A stretch of DNA of 8,789 nucleotides from SG8-30 sp037443885 (lineage in GTDB: Bacteria; Pseudomonadota; Gammaproteobacteria; Steroidobacterales; Steroidobacteraceae), in NCBI GenBank assembly GCA_037443885.1, contig JBBINN010000123.1, positions 1-8,789 on the forward strand, in the 5' to 3' direction. The translations under genes were made by a program, and so were the position numbers. Of this stretch, positions 1 to 5,368 are shown piece by piece. Each line of letters opens with the position of its first letter. The first letter of the stretch is position 1. The notes beneath the pieces were generated by a model that did not search any database, was not told where the DNA came from, and saw only the letters and a program-made list of their open reading frames with translations.

Positions 1-168
1 CGCCGCGTTGAAGGCGATCCAGAGGAAGATGAAGCGACCGTCCGGGTCGTCCGCCCGCTCGGCGCGGTCCAGCCAGCTGAGCGCCCGGTGCACGCGCAGC
101 GCGAGGTTCGGAGGGTGGCCGTCACGCTCGGCGCGCTGGCGGGCCTTGAGGAGTTCGTAGCTCGACAC
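1..168 (-). CDS. HEPN-domain protein, N-terminal part (cut by window edge)
   Basis: This is the first 56 codons of a gene that runs off the left edge of the window. It begins with GTG at 168 (MSSYELL). Residue by residue it matches the start of the complete HEPN gene at 1995-2648, with about 52 of 56 identical (differences Y4C, D16G, D34N, R38Q). The part carrying the catalytic Rx4H motif lies outside the window, so the HEPN assignment rests on that paralogue. The start codon is 4 bases after the stop of CC-TM copy 1, with no clear Shine-Dalgarno (SD) sequence. Translation may therefore depend on re-initiation from the upstream gene. If intact outside the window, it would be a second candidate HEPN ribonuclease of the same family. 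Confidence 0.7.
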   Translation of the reverse strand, partial: MSSYELLKARQRAERDGHPPNLALRVHRALSWLDRAERADDPDGRFIFLWIAFNAA

Positions 169-466
169 GGCGCTACCGCCAGAGCCGCATGGCCGTCAGG
201 AGCACGGACACGGTCACGCACACGCCGACGGCCAGCATCACGCCAAAGCGCAGGGTGATCGAGCGGAGCAGCGCCTCCATGTCCTCGCGAAGTTCGCTAC
301 GGAAGGGCTGCCGATCCCTCGCGATGTCGCTGCGCAGCACGTCGATTTCTCTCCGGAGTTCGGCGCGAACTCTGGCGAACCCGGCTTCCCGCGGCTTCAG
401 TTCCGCTTTCGTCGCCGGCGTCGTACCCATGTCCCGCTCCATGGCATCAACCGCGGTCCGCGCTTT
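1..466. repeat. Left copy of a segmental duplication (partner at 2481-2926)
   Basis: Bases from 1 to about 466 match 2481 to about 2926 closely, with only scattered substitutions and a 2-base length change near 172/2652. Both copies contain the start of a HEPN gene and the CC-TM gene upstream of it, in the same order and strand. Similarity in the right copy stops just after the MERDMGTT codons (near 2926), whereas copy 1 continues into the N-terminal region. The intervening DNA holds the VapBC and DUF2283 modules. Confidence 0.85.
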
Positions 467-568
467 CCCAGCAGACACGTGAACTCTGGCGAGGGCATCA
501 TACAGCGAGTCCGGGCGGTAGATCGCGACGCACACCGTGGCGCGGTCGACGGACGGGCTCGGCGTCAA
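173..568 (-). CDS. CC-TM copy 1: coiled-coil protein with C-terminal membrane helix (DUF1640-like), start region damaged
   Basis: The open frame encodes 131 residues if the TTG at 568 is used. Alignment with copies 4 and 5 places the ancestral start at 521-523, but that codon is now ATC, and the ancestral SD core GGAGGG reads GGTGTG. Possible replacement starts are TTG at 568 or GTG at 535. From the N-terminus, the recognisable parts are a helical segment ending in the family signature MERDMGTT (residues 43-50), a charged coiled-coil stretch (about 55-100) and a single hydrophobic helix (about 108-128) ending in RLWR. Copies 2-5 end in RLWL. The topology predicts a tail-anchored inner-membrane protein with a cytoplasmic coiled coil. 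The resemblance to DUF1640/CCDC90-like proteins is from memory of the family. Function is unknown. It lies immediately upstream of a HEPN gene. Confidence 0.55.
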   Translation of the reverse strand: MTPSPSVDRATVCVAIYRPDSLYDALARVHVSAGKARTAVDAMERDMGTTPATKAELKPREAGFARVRAELRREIDVLRSDIARDRQPFRSELREDMEALLRSITLRFGVMLAVGVCVTVSVLLTAMRLWR

Positions 569-699
569 CTACAACGCCGCCGCAAACCCGCCGGGCTCGC
601 TGCGCGCCTCGGCGAGCATCGCCCGGCGCCCCGCATCCCCGGCAGCGCCCGATACGTGGCCGGAACGACCCGATTCTCGCGCACCGAGGATGCAGACGC

Positions 700-728
700 T
701 TGTCCCGGACCGTAACGACCGCTAGGAT
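700..728 (+). promoter_or_regulatory. Candidate promoter of the AbrB-PIN operon
   Basis: TTGTCC at 700-705 and TAGGAT at 723-728 are separated by exactly 17 bases. Each matches the sigma-70 consensus at four of six positions. The predicted transcription start falls inside the palindrome at 729-747, as expected for autorepression. The stretch 569-699 upstream holds nothing recognisable. Confidence 0.45.
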
Positions 729-747
729 TCCTTACCTAAGGTAAGGA
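729..747 (+). promoter_or_regulatory. Palindromic operator overlapping the SD of the antitoxin gene
   Basis: Inverted repeat TCCTTACC-TAA-GGTAAGGA has perfect 8-base arms around a 3-base centre. Its right arm contains part of the AAGGAG ribosome binding site (743-748), 5 bases before the ATG at 754. SpoVT/AbrB-type antitoxins usually autoregulate through such palindromes, so this is the likely binding site of the antitoxin or the antitoxin-toxin complex. It could also hide the SD in a small hairpin in the mRNA. Confidence 0.6.
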
Positions 748-753
748 GCTGCG

Positions 754-990
754 ATGGCCGCCGCCACCCTCACGAGCAAAGGCCAGGTCACCCTGCCCAA
801 GTCGGTTCGCGACCGGCTCGGCGTGCAGACCGGCGACCGGGTCGAGTTCATCGAGACGTCTGCGGGCTTCCTGATACTGCCTGTCAAGCGCGAGCTCACG
901 GAGATCAAGGGCATCGTCCCCCGGACCCGCAAGCCCGTGTCGGTCGAGGACATGAACCGCGCGATCGCGCGAATGGGTGCGCGCCGGTGA
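754..990 (+). CDS. vapB: AbrB/MazE-fold antitoxin of a VapBC module
   Basis: This is a 78-residue protein with a SpoVT-AbrB swapped-hairpin DNA-binding domain at residues 3-45 (TLTSKGQVTLPKSVRDRLGV, then TGDRVEF), a classic signature. The C-terminal third (KGIVPRTRKPVSVEDMNRAI) resembles the segment that such antitoxins wrap around a PIN toxin. It should bind and neutralise the product of the next gene and repress its own operon. The start is well supported: AAGGAG lies 5 bases upstream of the ATG. The stop overlaps the GTG of the toxin gene (GTGA at 987-990), which indicates translational coupling. The length is normal and no damage is seen. Confidence 0.9.
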   Translation: MAAATLTSKGQVTLPKSVRDRLGVQTGDRVEFIETSAGFLILPVKRELTEIKGIVPRTRKPVSVEDMNRAIARMGARR

Positions 991-1391
991 TCGGGCTCGA
1001 TGCCAACGTCCTGGTGCGGTATGTCGCGCAGGACGACCGAGCCCAGTCCGCAGCCGCCACCCGCCTGCTCGAGCGGGAACTCACGCCCGATGATCCCGGG
1101 TATGTATCGCTCGTGACGCTCGCCGAGGTCGTGTGGGTGCTCGTGTCGGTGTACGGCGCCGACCGGACGACCGTGCTGAAGGTCCTCGAGGGCCTGCTGG
1201 GCGCGCCGCAGCTTCGCGTGCAGGATGCGGAAGCCGCCTGGCTGGCCGTCCTCGACTACCGCGAGGACTATTTCAAGGCCGATTTCAGCGACGCTCTGAT
1301 CGCACGCCTTGCCCTCGCGCAGGGCTGCACGCACACGGCCACCTTCGACCGCATCGCGGCCCGTCAGACCGGCTTCCAGCTCCTGCGCTGA
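987..1391 (+). CDS. vapC: PIN-domain ribonuclease toxin VapC
   Basis: This 134-residue PIN-domain protein is of normal VapC length. The acidic residues that bind the catalytic metal are present: D5 in GLDANVLVR, E47 in TLAEVVW, D102 in FSDALIA and D121 in TFD. Proteins of this class are Mg-dependent endoribonucleases that cut specific RNAs, often tRNA or the rRNA sarcin-ricin loop, and arrest growth when the labile antitoxin is lost. It starts with GTG overlapping the antitoxin stop. The module looks complete and functional. The RNA target cannot be read from the sequence. Confidence 0.9.
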   Translation: MIGLDANVLVRYVAQDDRAQSAAATRLLERELTPDDPGYVSLVTLAEVVWVLVSVYGADRTTVLKVLEGLLGAPQLRVQDAEAAWLAVLDYREDYFKADFSDALIARLALAQGCTHTATFDRIAARQTGFQLLR

Positions 1392-1417
1392 GCCGGGCCC
1401 TGCACCGCTTCACCTGA

Positions 1418-1432
1418 TGCACGCCCCGTGCA
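1418..1432. terminator. Small hairpin between convergent genes
   Basis: TGCACG-CCC-CGTGCA forms a perfect 6-base stem with a 3-base loop. It lies between the end of vapC (+) and the end of CC-TM copy 2 (-). There is no following T-tract on either strand, so intrinsic termination is only a possibility. Confidence 0.3.
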
Positions 1433-1440
1433 GATGACAA

Positions 1441-1633
1441 CTACAGCCAGAGCCGCATCGCGGTCAGGATCACGGACACGGACACGACCACCCAGACGGC
1501 CAGCATCACGCCAAAGCGCAGGGTGATCGAGCGGAGCAGCGCGTCCATTTCCTCGCGAAGATCGCTACGAAAGGGCTGTGGGCCTCTCGCGAAATCGCTG
1601 CGCAGCAAGTCGATTTCTCTCCGGAGCCCGGCG
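1441..1633 (-). pseudogene. CC-TM copy 2, N-terminally truncated
   Basis: The minus strand encodes the last ~64 residues of the CC-TM family: coiled-coil end, hydrophobic helix, and RLWL before the stop. Homology with copy 3 runs through the codons for LRREIDLLRSD and ends near 1633. Beyond that, the DNA is the end of a DUF4258-like gene on the opposite strand. The frame stays open to an ATG at 1680, giving a chimeric 79-residue product whose first 16 or so residues are antisense to that gene. The MERDMGTT signature and the N-terminal helix are gone, and no SD supports the 1680 start. Most likely a dead remnant. A short membrane peptide cannot be excluded. Confidence 0.7.
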
Positions 1634-1713
1634 GGCGCTACTTGAGGGTCGTCACGCTCGAGGATAAGGTGACCATTCACAATGCCTTCCCGGACCGGGG
1701 ATTCAGGCCATGA
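1630..1713 (+). pseudogene. 3' end of a DUF4258-like toxin-type gene
   Basis: In the frame ending with TGA at 1711-1713, the plus strand reads GGRYLRVV, then TLEDKVTIHNAFPDRGFRP. I recognise this ending as typical of small DUF4258-type proteins that precede DUF2283 genes. Everything upstream of about 1630 is replaced by CC-TM copy 2, so only the C-terminal ~27 residues remain. The TGA overlaps the ATG of the DUF2283 gene (ATGA at 1710-1713), which is the arrangement of a coupled two-gene module. Its toxin role is inferred from this pairing; the family function is not established. Confidence 0.6.
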
Positions 1714-1928
1714 AGCTCAACTACCACGCCGATACGGACTCGCTCTACATCGACCTGTCCGAGCGGCCGAGCGCCGAGAGCCGGGAAGTCTCCGAGGGCG
1801 TCGTGCTCGACTACGACGCCGAGGGCAATCTCGTCGGCATCGACATCGACAATGCGAGCCGGAAGGTCGCGCTGCAGCGGCTTGTGCTCAACCGCCTGCC
1901 CGGCGTCGTGGAGACCAGCGCGGCCTGA
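1710..1928 (+). CDS. DUF2283 family protein (antitoxin-like partner)
   Basis: This 72-residue protein has the DUF2283 pattern: MKLNYHADTDSLYIDL at the start, then a short EVSEGVVLDYD strand and NLVGIDIDNAS. Members are small beta-rich proteins, often encoded next to DUF4258 genes in pairs resembling TA modules. Here the upstream partner survives only as its 3' end, so this is an orphan. The ATG overlaps the partner's stop and has no strong SD of its own, so its translation may have suffered with loss of the upstream gene. Two degraded relatives occur at 4446-4560 and 6189-6241. Confidence 0.75.
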   Translation: MKLNYHADTDSLYIDLSERPSAESREVSEGVVLDYDAEGNLVGIDIDNASRKVALQRLVLNRLPGVVETSAA

Positions 1929-1994
1929 GCGACGGCTGCCTGCCGCCTCCGCCACGCTGCCGTTCTGCGCAGCACGCGGCCGGGAGTCGCCGCC

Positions 1995-2648
1995 TCAGTC
2001 CACCACCGGATAGCAGGCATCGCCCCACAGCGTCGCCGGGTGATCGAGCATCACCTCGATCACGAGCGGCACGAGCTTGCCCATGAAGCCGACGCAGTCG
2101 CGGACCTGGTCGCGATTGACCGAGCTACCCCAGGTCGCGCCGCCGTGGATCAGCTGGTTCCGGAGCGTGTAGATCCGCGACAGCACGATGCTCATCACCG
2201 TCACGGTATCGTGCCGGCCGAGCGCCACCTGGGCCGCGCGGTTCGCCTCAGCGAAACGATCCTTCCACGCCTCCCGCGGCTGCGTCCCATTGTGAGAGTT
2301 CCAGAACTCCTGGAACACATACGGGTTCTTCAGCAGCACCCGGATGCTGCCGGTAAATTTCTTCCACAGCAGGTCGCCGAAGCGGTTGCGGCCGCCGTCG
2401 AGGTCCACGAGCTTCTGCAGGAAGGCCCGGAACGTGTCCTGCTCCGTTAGCCGGTACTTCGGGTCGATCTCGGTCGCGTACGCCGCGTTGAAGGCGATCC
2501 AGAGGAAGATGAAGCGACCGTCCGGGTCGTCCGCCTGCTCCGCGCGGTTCAGCCAGCTGAGCGCGCGATGGACGCGCAGCGCAAGGTTCGGGGGGTGGCC
2601 ACCGCGCTCCGCGCGCTGACGGGCCTTGAGGAGTTCGCAGCTCGACAC
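1995..2648 (-). CDS. HEPN-domain protein, candidate ribonuclease or toxin
   Basis: This 217-residue, mostly helical protein carries the HEPN catalytic signature Rx4H at R163-H168 in TLRNQLIHGG, with the frequent N directly after R. HEPN proteins with this motif are metal-independent RNases in TA, abortive-infection and other defence systems. The body (RFIFLWIAFNAAY, then SVNRDQVRD after the motif) matches a family of stand-alone HEPN proteins that I know mainly as hypothetical proteins. It starts with GTG at 2648, six bases after the stop of CC-TM copy 3 and without an SD, so translation is probably coupled. The right arm of the segmental duplication begins within this gene. It converges on the DUF2283 gene. 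The RNA target is unknown. Confidence 0.75.
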   Translation of the reverse strand: MSSCELLKARQRAERGGHPPNLALRVHRALSWLNRAEQADDPDGRFIFLWIAFNAAYATEIDPKYRLTEQDTFRAFLQKLVDLDGGRNRFGDLLWKKFTGSIRVLLKNPYVFQEFWNSHNGTQPREAWKDRFAEANRAAQVALGRHDTVTVMSIVLSRIYTLRNQLIHGGATWGSSVNRDQVRDCVGFMGKLVPLVIEVMLDHPATLWGDACYPVVD

Positions 2649-2926
2649 CGTGCCCTACAGCCAGAGCCGCATCGCCGTCAGGAGCACGGACACGGTCACG
2701 CACACGCCGACGGCGAGCATCACGCCAAAGCGCAGGGTGATCGAGCGAAGAAACGCCTCCATGTCATCGCGAAGATCGCTACGAAAGGGCTGCCGGCCCA
2801 TCGCGATGTCGCTGCGCAGCAAGTCGATTTCTCTCCGGAGCCCGGCGCGAACACTGGCGAACCGATGTTCGCGCGGCTTCAGTTCCGCTTTCGTCGCCGG
2901 CGTCGTGCCCATGTCCCGCTCCATGG
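2481..2926. repeat. Right copy of the segmental duplication
   Basis: Counterpart of bases 1-466, offset by 2480 bases (2482 after the CC-TM stop). It ends abruptly after the conserved CCATGG at 2921-2926; the next bases bear no resemblance to any CC-TM copy. The breakpoint therefore lies at the MERDMGTT codons of the CC-TM gene. Confidence 0.85.
2655..2924 (-). CDS. CC-TM copy 3, missing N-terminal ~42 residues
   Basis: The 89-residue frame begins exactly at the family signature MERDMGTT (ATG at 2924). It continues through the coiled coil to the membrane helix (FGVMLAVGV, then SVLLTAM) and RLWL. About 78 of its 89 residues match copy 1. The N-terminal helix found in copies 1, 4 and 5 is absent because the DNA changes at 2926. 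The internal Met could serve as a new start: a TATACT on the minus strand (rc of 2942-2947) and a weak GAGG lie upstream, but no good -35 is seen. It may be a functional short form, because the downstream HEPN gene is complete. Otherwise it is a remnant that only supplies coupling. Confidence 0.55.
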   Translation of the reverse strand: MERDMGTTPATKAELKPREHRFASVRAGLRREIDLLRSDIAMGRQPFRSDLRDDMEAFLRSITLRFGVMLAVGVCVTVSVLLTAMRLWL

Positions 2927-2953
2927 TCCGATGTCCGCCTCAGTATAGCCGTG

Positions 2954-2979
2954 ATGCCGGGGGCGAGATCCGCCGGCAT
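2954..2979. terminator. Inverted repeat between CC-TM copy 3 and the DUF6941-like gene
   Basis: ATGCCGG (2954-2960) and CCGGCAT (2973-2979) are perfect 7-base arms around a 12-base loop. The hairpin lies about 40 bases beyond the stop of the minus-strand gene at 3021-3494 and upstream of CC-TM copy 3. It could terminate the former or regulate the latter. No T-tract follows. Confidence 0.3.
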
Positions 2980-3020
2980 TCGGCCGAGCGGATGGGACCG
3001 GGATCCGGCTCAGGCGCTGG

Positions 3021-3494
3021 CTAAACCAGCGTGGGCGTGCTGCCCTTGCGCCCGAACGGCGCGTCCGTCGCCGCGTCGTGCAGCTGGGCCACCTTCAGCC
3101 GACCCCCGTGCACCATCTCGCCCATCACCTCCGCATACGCGATCAGCTCGCACGGCGCATCGAACACCAAAGGCGACATCTGCGCGATGAAACGGATCGA
3201 GAGCCTCGCCCCGGGATCCACCGCAGGCTCGGCGCCACGCGTGCGACGCGCCTCGTCTACGCTTGCCACCGCGCGGCCAACGATCTCGTCTCCGCGCTTC
3301 AGTACGAAGACCGCCTCCCGCGCCTCTGTTCCCGCGGGCACGTCGAGCAGCATCACCGCGCAGAGCTTCGGGAGCGTGGCGGGAAACTCCTGCAGCAGGA
3401 GATCCTGCCCATACACACCCATCAGCGAGAGCTTGTTCCCGACCTCGCTGCGGACGTCGTCGCAGAAGAGCGCGACTATGTTTGCACCATTCAT
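3021..3494 (-). CDS. DUF6941-like protein
   Basis: This is a 157-residue soluble protein with no signal peptide or membrane helix. The start (NIVALFCDDVRSEVGNKLSLMGVY, residues 4-27) with a cysteine in FCDD and the GVYG block resembles DUF6941 proteins, whose function is unknown. This assignment is from memory of the family. The rest looks beta-rich (FPATLPKLCAVMLLDVP, then RLSIRFIAQMSPLVF), followed by a short basic tail. Its ATG overlaps the stop of the XRE antitoxin gene (ATGA at 3491-3494), so the two are translationally coupled. In this context it could be a third component of the TA operon or a cargo gene. Confidence 0.5.
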   Translation of the reverse strand: MNGANIVALFCDDVRSEVGNKLSLMGVYGQDLLLQEFPATLPKLCAVMLLDVPAGTEAREAVFVLKRGDEIVGRAVASVDEARRTRGAEPAVDPGARLSIRFIAQMSPLVFDAPCELIAYAEVMGEMVHGGRLKVAQLHDAATDAPFGRKGSTPTLV

Positions 3495-3865
3495 GACGCG
3501 GAGCGCTCCTGGGCGTCGAGCGCCTCCACCACCTCGGCGAGCGCCACGCCGAGCGCTTGCGCGAGGCGGCGCATGGTCGCGAGGCTCGGGTCGTTGCGAC
3601 CACTTTCGAGCCGCGCGATGTGCGGCTGTCGCAGGCCGGAGTTCTCGGCCAGCGTGCGCTGCGACCAGCCGCGGCGCAGTCGCAGCGCAGCGAGGCTCGC
3701 CACCCCAGCGTAGTGCCGCGCGGCCACGGACCGTCGGCCAGTTTCGAGTGCGGCCCGACTTGCCGGATCACCCTCTGCCTCGGCGACGACGTCTGCGATG
3801 TCCTCGAACCCCGTCGGCAGCGGGGCCGCGTCGGGGCGCGGCGAGAAGTCCGCGCGTATGACCAC
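3491..3865 (-). CDS. XRE-family helix-turn-helix antitoxin (HigA-type)
   Basis: The frame is open from an ATG at 3976 (161 residues). The first ~24 codons of that reading overlap the end of the toxin gene in another frame and look like its shadow. I therefore prefer GTG at 3865 (124 residues; VVIRADFSPRPDAAPLP). The HTH lies near the C-terminus (LRLRRGWSQRTLAENSGLR, then ARLESGRNDPSLATMRRLAQALG). The N-terminal part, rich in acidic and small residues, would contact the toxin. The gene order toxin-antitoxin is that of HigBA-type modules, in which the HTH protein neutralises the toxin and represses the operon. The cognate toxin upstream is broken. No strong SD marks either start. The ATG at 3976 remains possible. 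Confidence 0.75.
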   Translation of the reverse strand: MVIRADFSPRPDAAPLPTGFEDIADVVAEAEGDPASRAALETGRRSVAARHYAGVASLAALRLRRGWSQRTLAENSGLRQPHIARLESGRNDPSLATMRRLAQALGVALAEVVEALDAQERSAS

Positions 3866-3902
3866 GGCACGCGAGCTAACGGCAACGGCGGCCGGCGTCG
3901 CT

Positions 3903-4221
3903 TCACCGGTAGCTGGGGATATCCAGTTCGTCGTAGAGGGCAAGGACTCGCTGGCTGCGGGGATCGCTGGCGTCATAGTTGAAGTCCCGAGTGAAAACTC
4001 CGAGCACGTAGTAGCGGCTCACCCGCGGGTCGAGCGCGTACACGACCCGGTAGCGTTGGTGCGCCATAGCCACGAATCGACAGGCTCTCGAGCAGCAGCG
4101 GGTCTACCGCGGCTTGTTCCAGGAGTGCCAGGAGGATCCCGGCGCTCTCCGGATCGGTCCGCGAGATCGATTCGAGGTCCTGCTTGGCAGCACGATGGAC
4201 AGCCAACCGATAACGGATCAC
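3903..4221 (-). pseudogene. RelE/ParE-superfamily toxin, frameshifted
   Basis: Starting at GTG 4221, the protein reads MIRYRLAVHRAAKQDLESIS to LSIRGYG, a typical RelE/ParE N-terminus. Sense then ends. In another frame, from about 4064 to the TGA at 3903-3905, the sequence continues as YRVVYALDPRVSRYYVLGVF, then FTRDFNYDASDP and ALYDELDIPSYR, the expected C-terminal half. The switch lies near 4058-4070. The joined length (about 106 residues) seems short for this group, so a small deletion may accompany the frameshift. The product would be a truncated, inactive toxin. Intact members are ribosome-dependent mRNA cleavers or gyrase inhibitors; this cannot be resolved here. It was the first gene of a minus-strand operon with the XRE antitoxin. 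Confidence 0.75.
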
Positions 4222-4242
4222 GACGATAACAAACTAGTTATC
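4209..4242 (-). promoter_or_regulatory. Candidate operator: GATAAC repeats before the broken toxin gene
   Basis: On the plus strand GATAAC occurs at 4209-4214 and 4225-4230, and its inverse GTTATC occurs at 4237-4242. The last two form an inverted repeat with a 6-base spacer, around a perfect AACTAGTT palindrome (4232-4239). The position just upstream of GTG 4221, plus one half-site inside the gene, fits autoregulation by the XRE antitoxin. No convincing -35/-10 pair was found. Confidence 0.45.
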
Positions 4243-4445
4243 ACGCTACAATGCAGCATTCCGGCATTCTTCATCCTGATGCCGGACCGCAAGCGCAAGC
4301 CGCCCGCCCACGAGCGGAAATTTCCCTAAATCAGGCACTTAGGCGACGACCGGATACGCCGCTGGCAATCGGCCTGGGTTGGGCAAGTGATCGGGCATAG
4401 CCGCCAGCCGGAACCCGTTTGATCGGCTGCACGAGACCGGGCCCA
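4243..4445. other. Intergenic stretch with no recognised gene
   Basis: This region lies between the operator of the broken toxin module and the DUF2283 fragment. I find no convincing gene, repeat or RNA structure on either strand. The DUF2283 similarity starts sharply at about 4445 without the usual upstream partner, so this stretch may be the joined flank of a deletion. Confidence 0.4.
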
Positions 4446-4560
4446 CGACGCCGAGGGCAACCTCGTCGGTATCGACATCGACAACGCAAGCCGGAAGGTG
4501 GCGCTGCAGCGCCTGGTGCTCAACCGCCTGCCCGGCGTCGTGGAGACCAGCGCGGCCTGA
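4446..4560 (+). pseudogene. DUF2283 gene, 5'-truncated copy
   Basis: The frame encodes DAEGNLVGIDIDNASRK and continues to the same LPGVVETSAA end and TGA as the complete gene at 1710-1928. Peptide identity is complete over about 37 residues, with only synonymous DNA changes. The first 35 codons and the DUF4258 partner are missing, so no start codon or SD exists. The changes between copies being synonymous means the copy was under protein selection before truncation, or that the truncation is recent. Confidence 0.85.
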
Positions 4561-4624
4561 GCGGCGGGCCGTACGACGGATACTGGAGGATATCGTCGGG
4601 GCTGGCAGGTCTCGATACAGCGTC

Positions 4625-4963
4625 CTATAGCCAGAGCCGCAGCACGCCGAGGATCACAGAGACGGTCAAGCCGACCCCGACCGCCAGCATCGAGCCGAGG
4701 CGAAGCGTCATCGACAGGCGCAGGGCCTCCATTTCCTTGCGCACCAAGGCGAACTCTTTCTCCATGTCCTTTCGCAGGCCATCTACGTCCCTGCTGAGCA
4801 GGCTGGAGCGGTTCTCGATTTCCTGGCGGATCAGCAGCAGGTCCTGCTTGGTTGCAAGCGTCGTGCCCATGTCCCGCTCCATGGCATCCACCACCGCCCG
4901 TGCCTTCTCGGACGGAACGTTGATGCTGACGAGCGCATGATACAGCGAGTACAGATAGTCCAC
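4625..4963 (-). CDS. CC-TM copy 4: coiled-coil, tail-anchored membrane protein (DUF1640-like)
   Basis: This complete 112-residue protein starts with GTG at 4963, preceded by the strong SD GGAGGG 8 bases upstream. Residues 1-35 form a helical domain (MDYLYSLYHALVSI, then ARAVVDAMERDMGTT). Residues 40-85 form a charged coiled coil with 11-residue spacing (SRDVDGLRKDM, EKEFALVRKEM). Residues 88-110 are a single membrane helix, ending RLWL. The predicted topology is cytoplasmic coiled coil with a C-terminal inner-membrane anchor. It lies 45 bases downstream of an XRE antitoxin gene on the same strand and may be cotranscribed. Unlike copies 1 and 3, no intact gene follows: at the place where HEPN GTG would be, the DNA reads GTATCGAGA. 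Function unknown. Confidence 0.7.
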   Translation of the reverse strand: MDYLYSLYHALVSINVPSEKARAVVDAMERDMGTTLATKQDLLLIRQEIENRSSLLSRDVDGLRKDMEKEFALVRKEMEALRLSMTLRLGSMLAVGVGLTVSVILGVLRLWL

Positions 4964-5008
4964 CGCGACGCCCTCCGTGGCGCGAGTCCGGACCGACGTG
5001 CTGCCGCA

Positions 5009-5368
5009 TCAGGGCGCGAACACCACCGACACCGATCCCCGCTCGCCCGCCCGTCGGCCCTTGCACTCCGCGCTCACGACGATCTCGACATTGCGTCCGA
5101 GCGCCGTCAGGCAGTCCATCAATCGGCGCTCGGAGACTCCGCGGAATTGCCCCCGCAGGATTCGCGACAGCTTAGGCTGCGGGATGCCGAGCAAACGCGC
5201 CGCCTCGGTCTGGCTCAAGCCTCGCTTGCGCAGGATCTCGGCGACCTTGGCCGTCAGCTGGGCCTTGACCAGGGCGCCCTCGGCATCGGCAAAGCCGAGG
5301 TCGGCATACACGTTGCCCGTGCCTGTCTCGTGCACAACGGCAGTCGCACGCTTCCGGCCAGCTGTCAT
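5009..5368 (-). CDS. XRE-family HTH antitoxin (HigA2/COG5606-like), orphan
   Basis: This is a 119-residue protein. Residues 17-33 (GNVYADLGFADAEGALV) followed by an HTH at 35-90 (LSQTEAARLLGIPQPKLSRI, then SERRLMDCLTALGR) and the strand NVEIVV are characteristic of XRE antitoxins paired with phage-Gp49/HigB-type toxins. The toxin gene should precede it, but no toxin-like sequence is recognisable in 5369-5641, so it appears orphaned. The start ATG at 5368 has AGGAG 9 bases upstream. The last ~20 residues (arginine- and glycine-rich) look like a non-native tail. It may be cotranscribed with CC-TM copy 4, 45 bases downstream. Confidence 0.8.
   Translation of the reverse strand: MTAGRKRATAVVHETGTGNVYADLGFADAEGALVKAQLTAKVAEILRKRGLSQTEAARLLGIPQPKLSRILRGQFRGVSERRLMDCLTALGRNVEIVVSAECKGRRAGERGSVSVVFAP

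Noticed and set aside
732..1334. 200-codon minus-strand frame opposite vapBC
   Set aside because: It runs antisense to two well-recognised genes with clear motifs, and its translation matches nothing I know.
1976..1993. GCGGC/GCCGC hairpin between DUF2283 and HEPN as terminator
   Set aside because: Arms of only 5 bases in very GC-rich DNA with no T-tract; expected by chance.
3010..3906. Long minus-strand open frame of 298 codons
   Set aside because: Arginine- and proline-rich low-complexity translation with no family resemblance; it is the shadow of the XRE and DUF6941-like genes in another frame of GC-rich DNA.
4326..5066. 246-codon minus-strand frame
   Set aside because: It crosses the DUF2283 fragment, CC-TM copy 4 and an intergenic stretch without any domain pattern; a GC-driven open frame.
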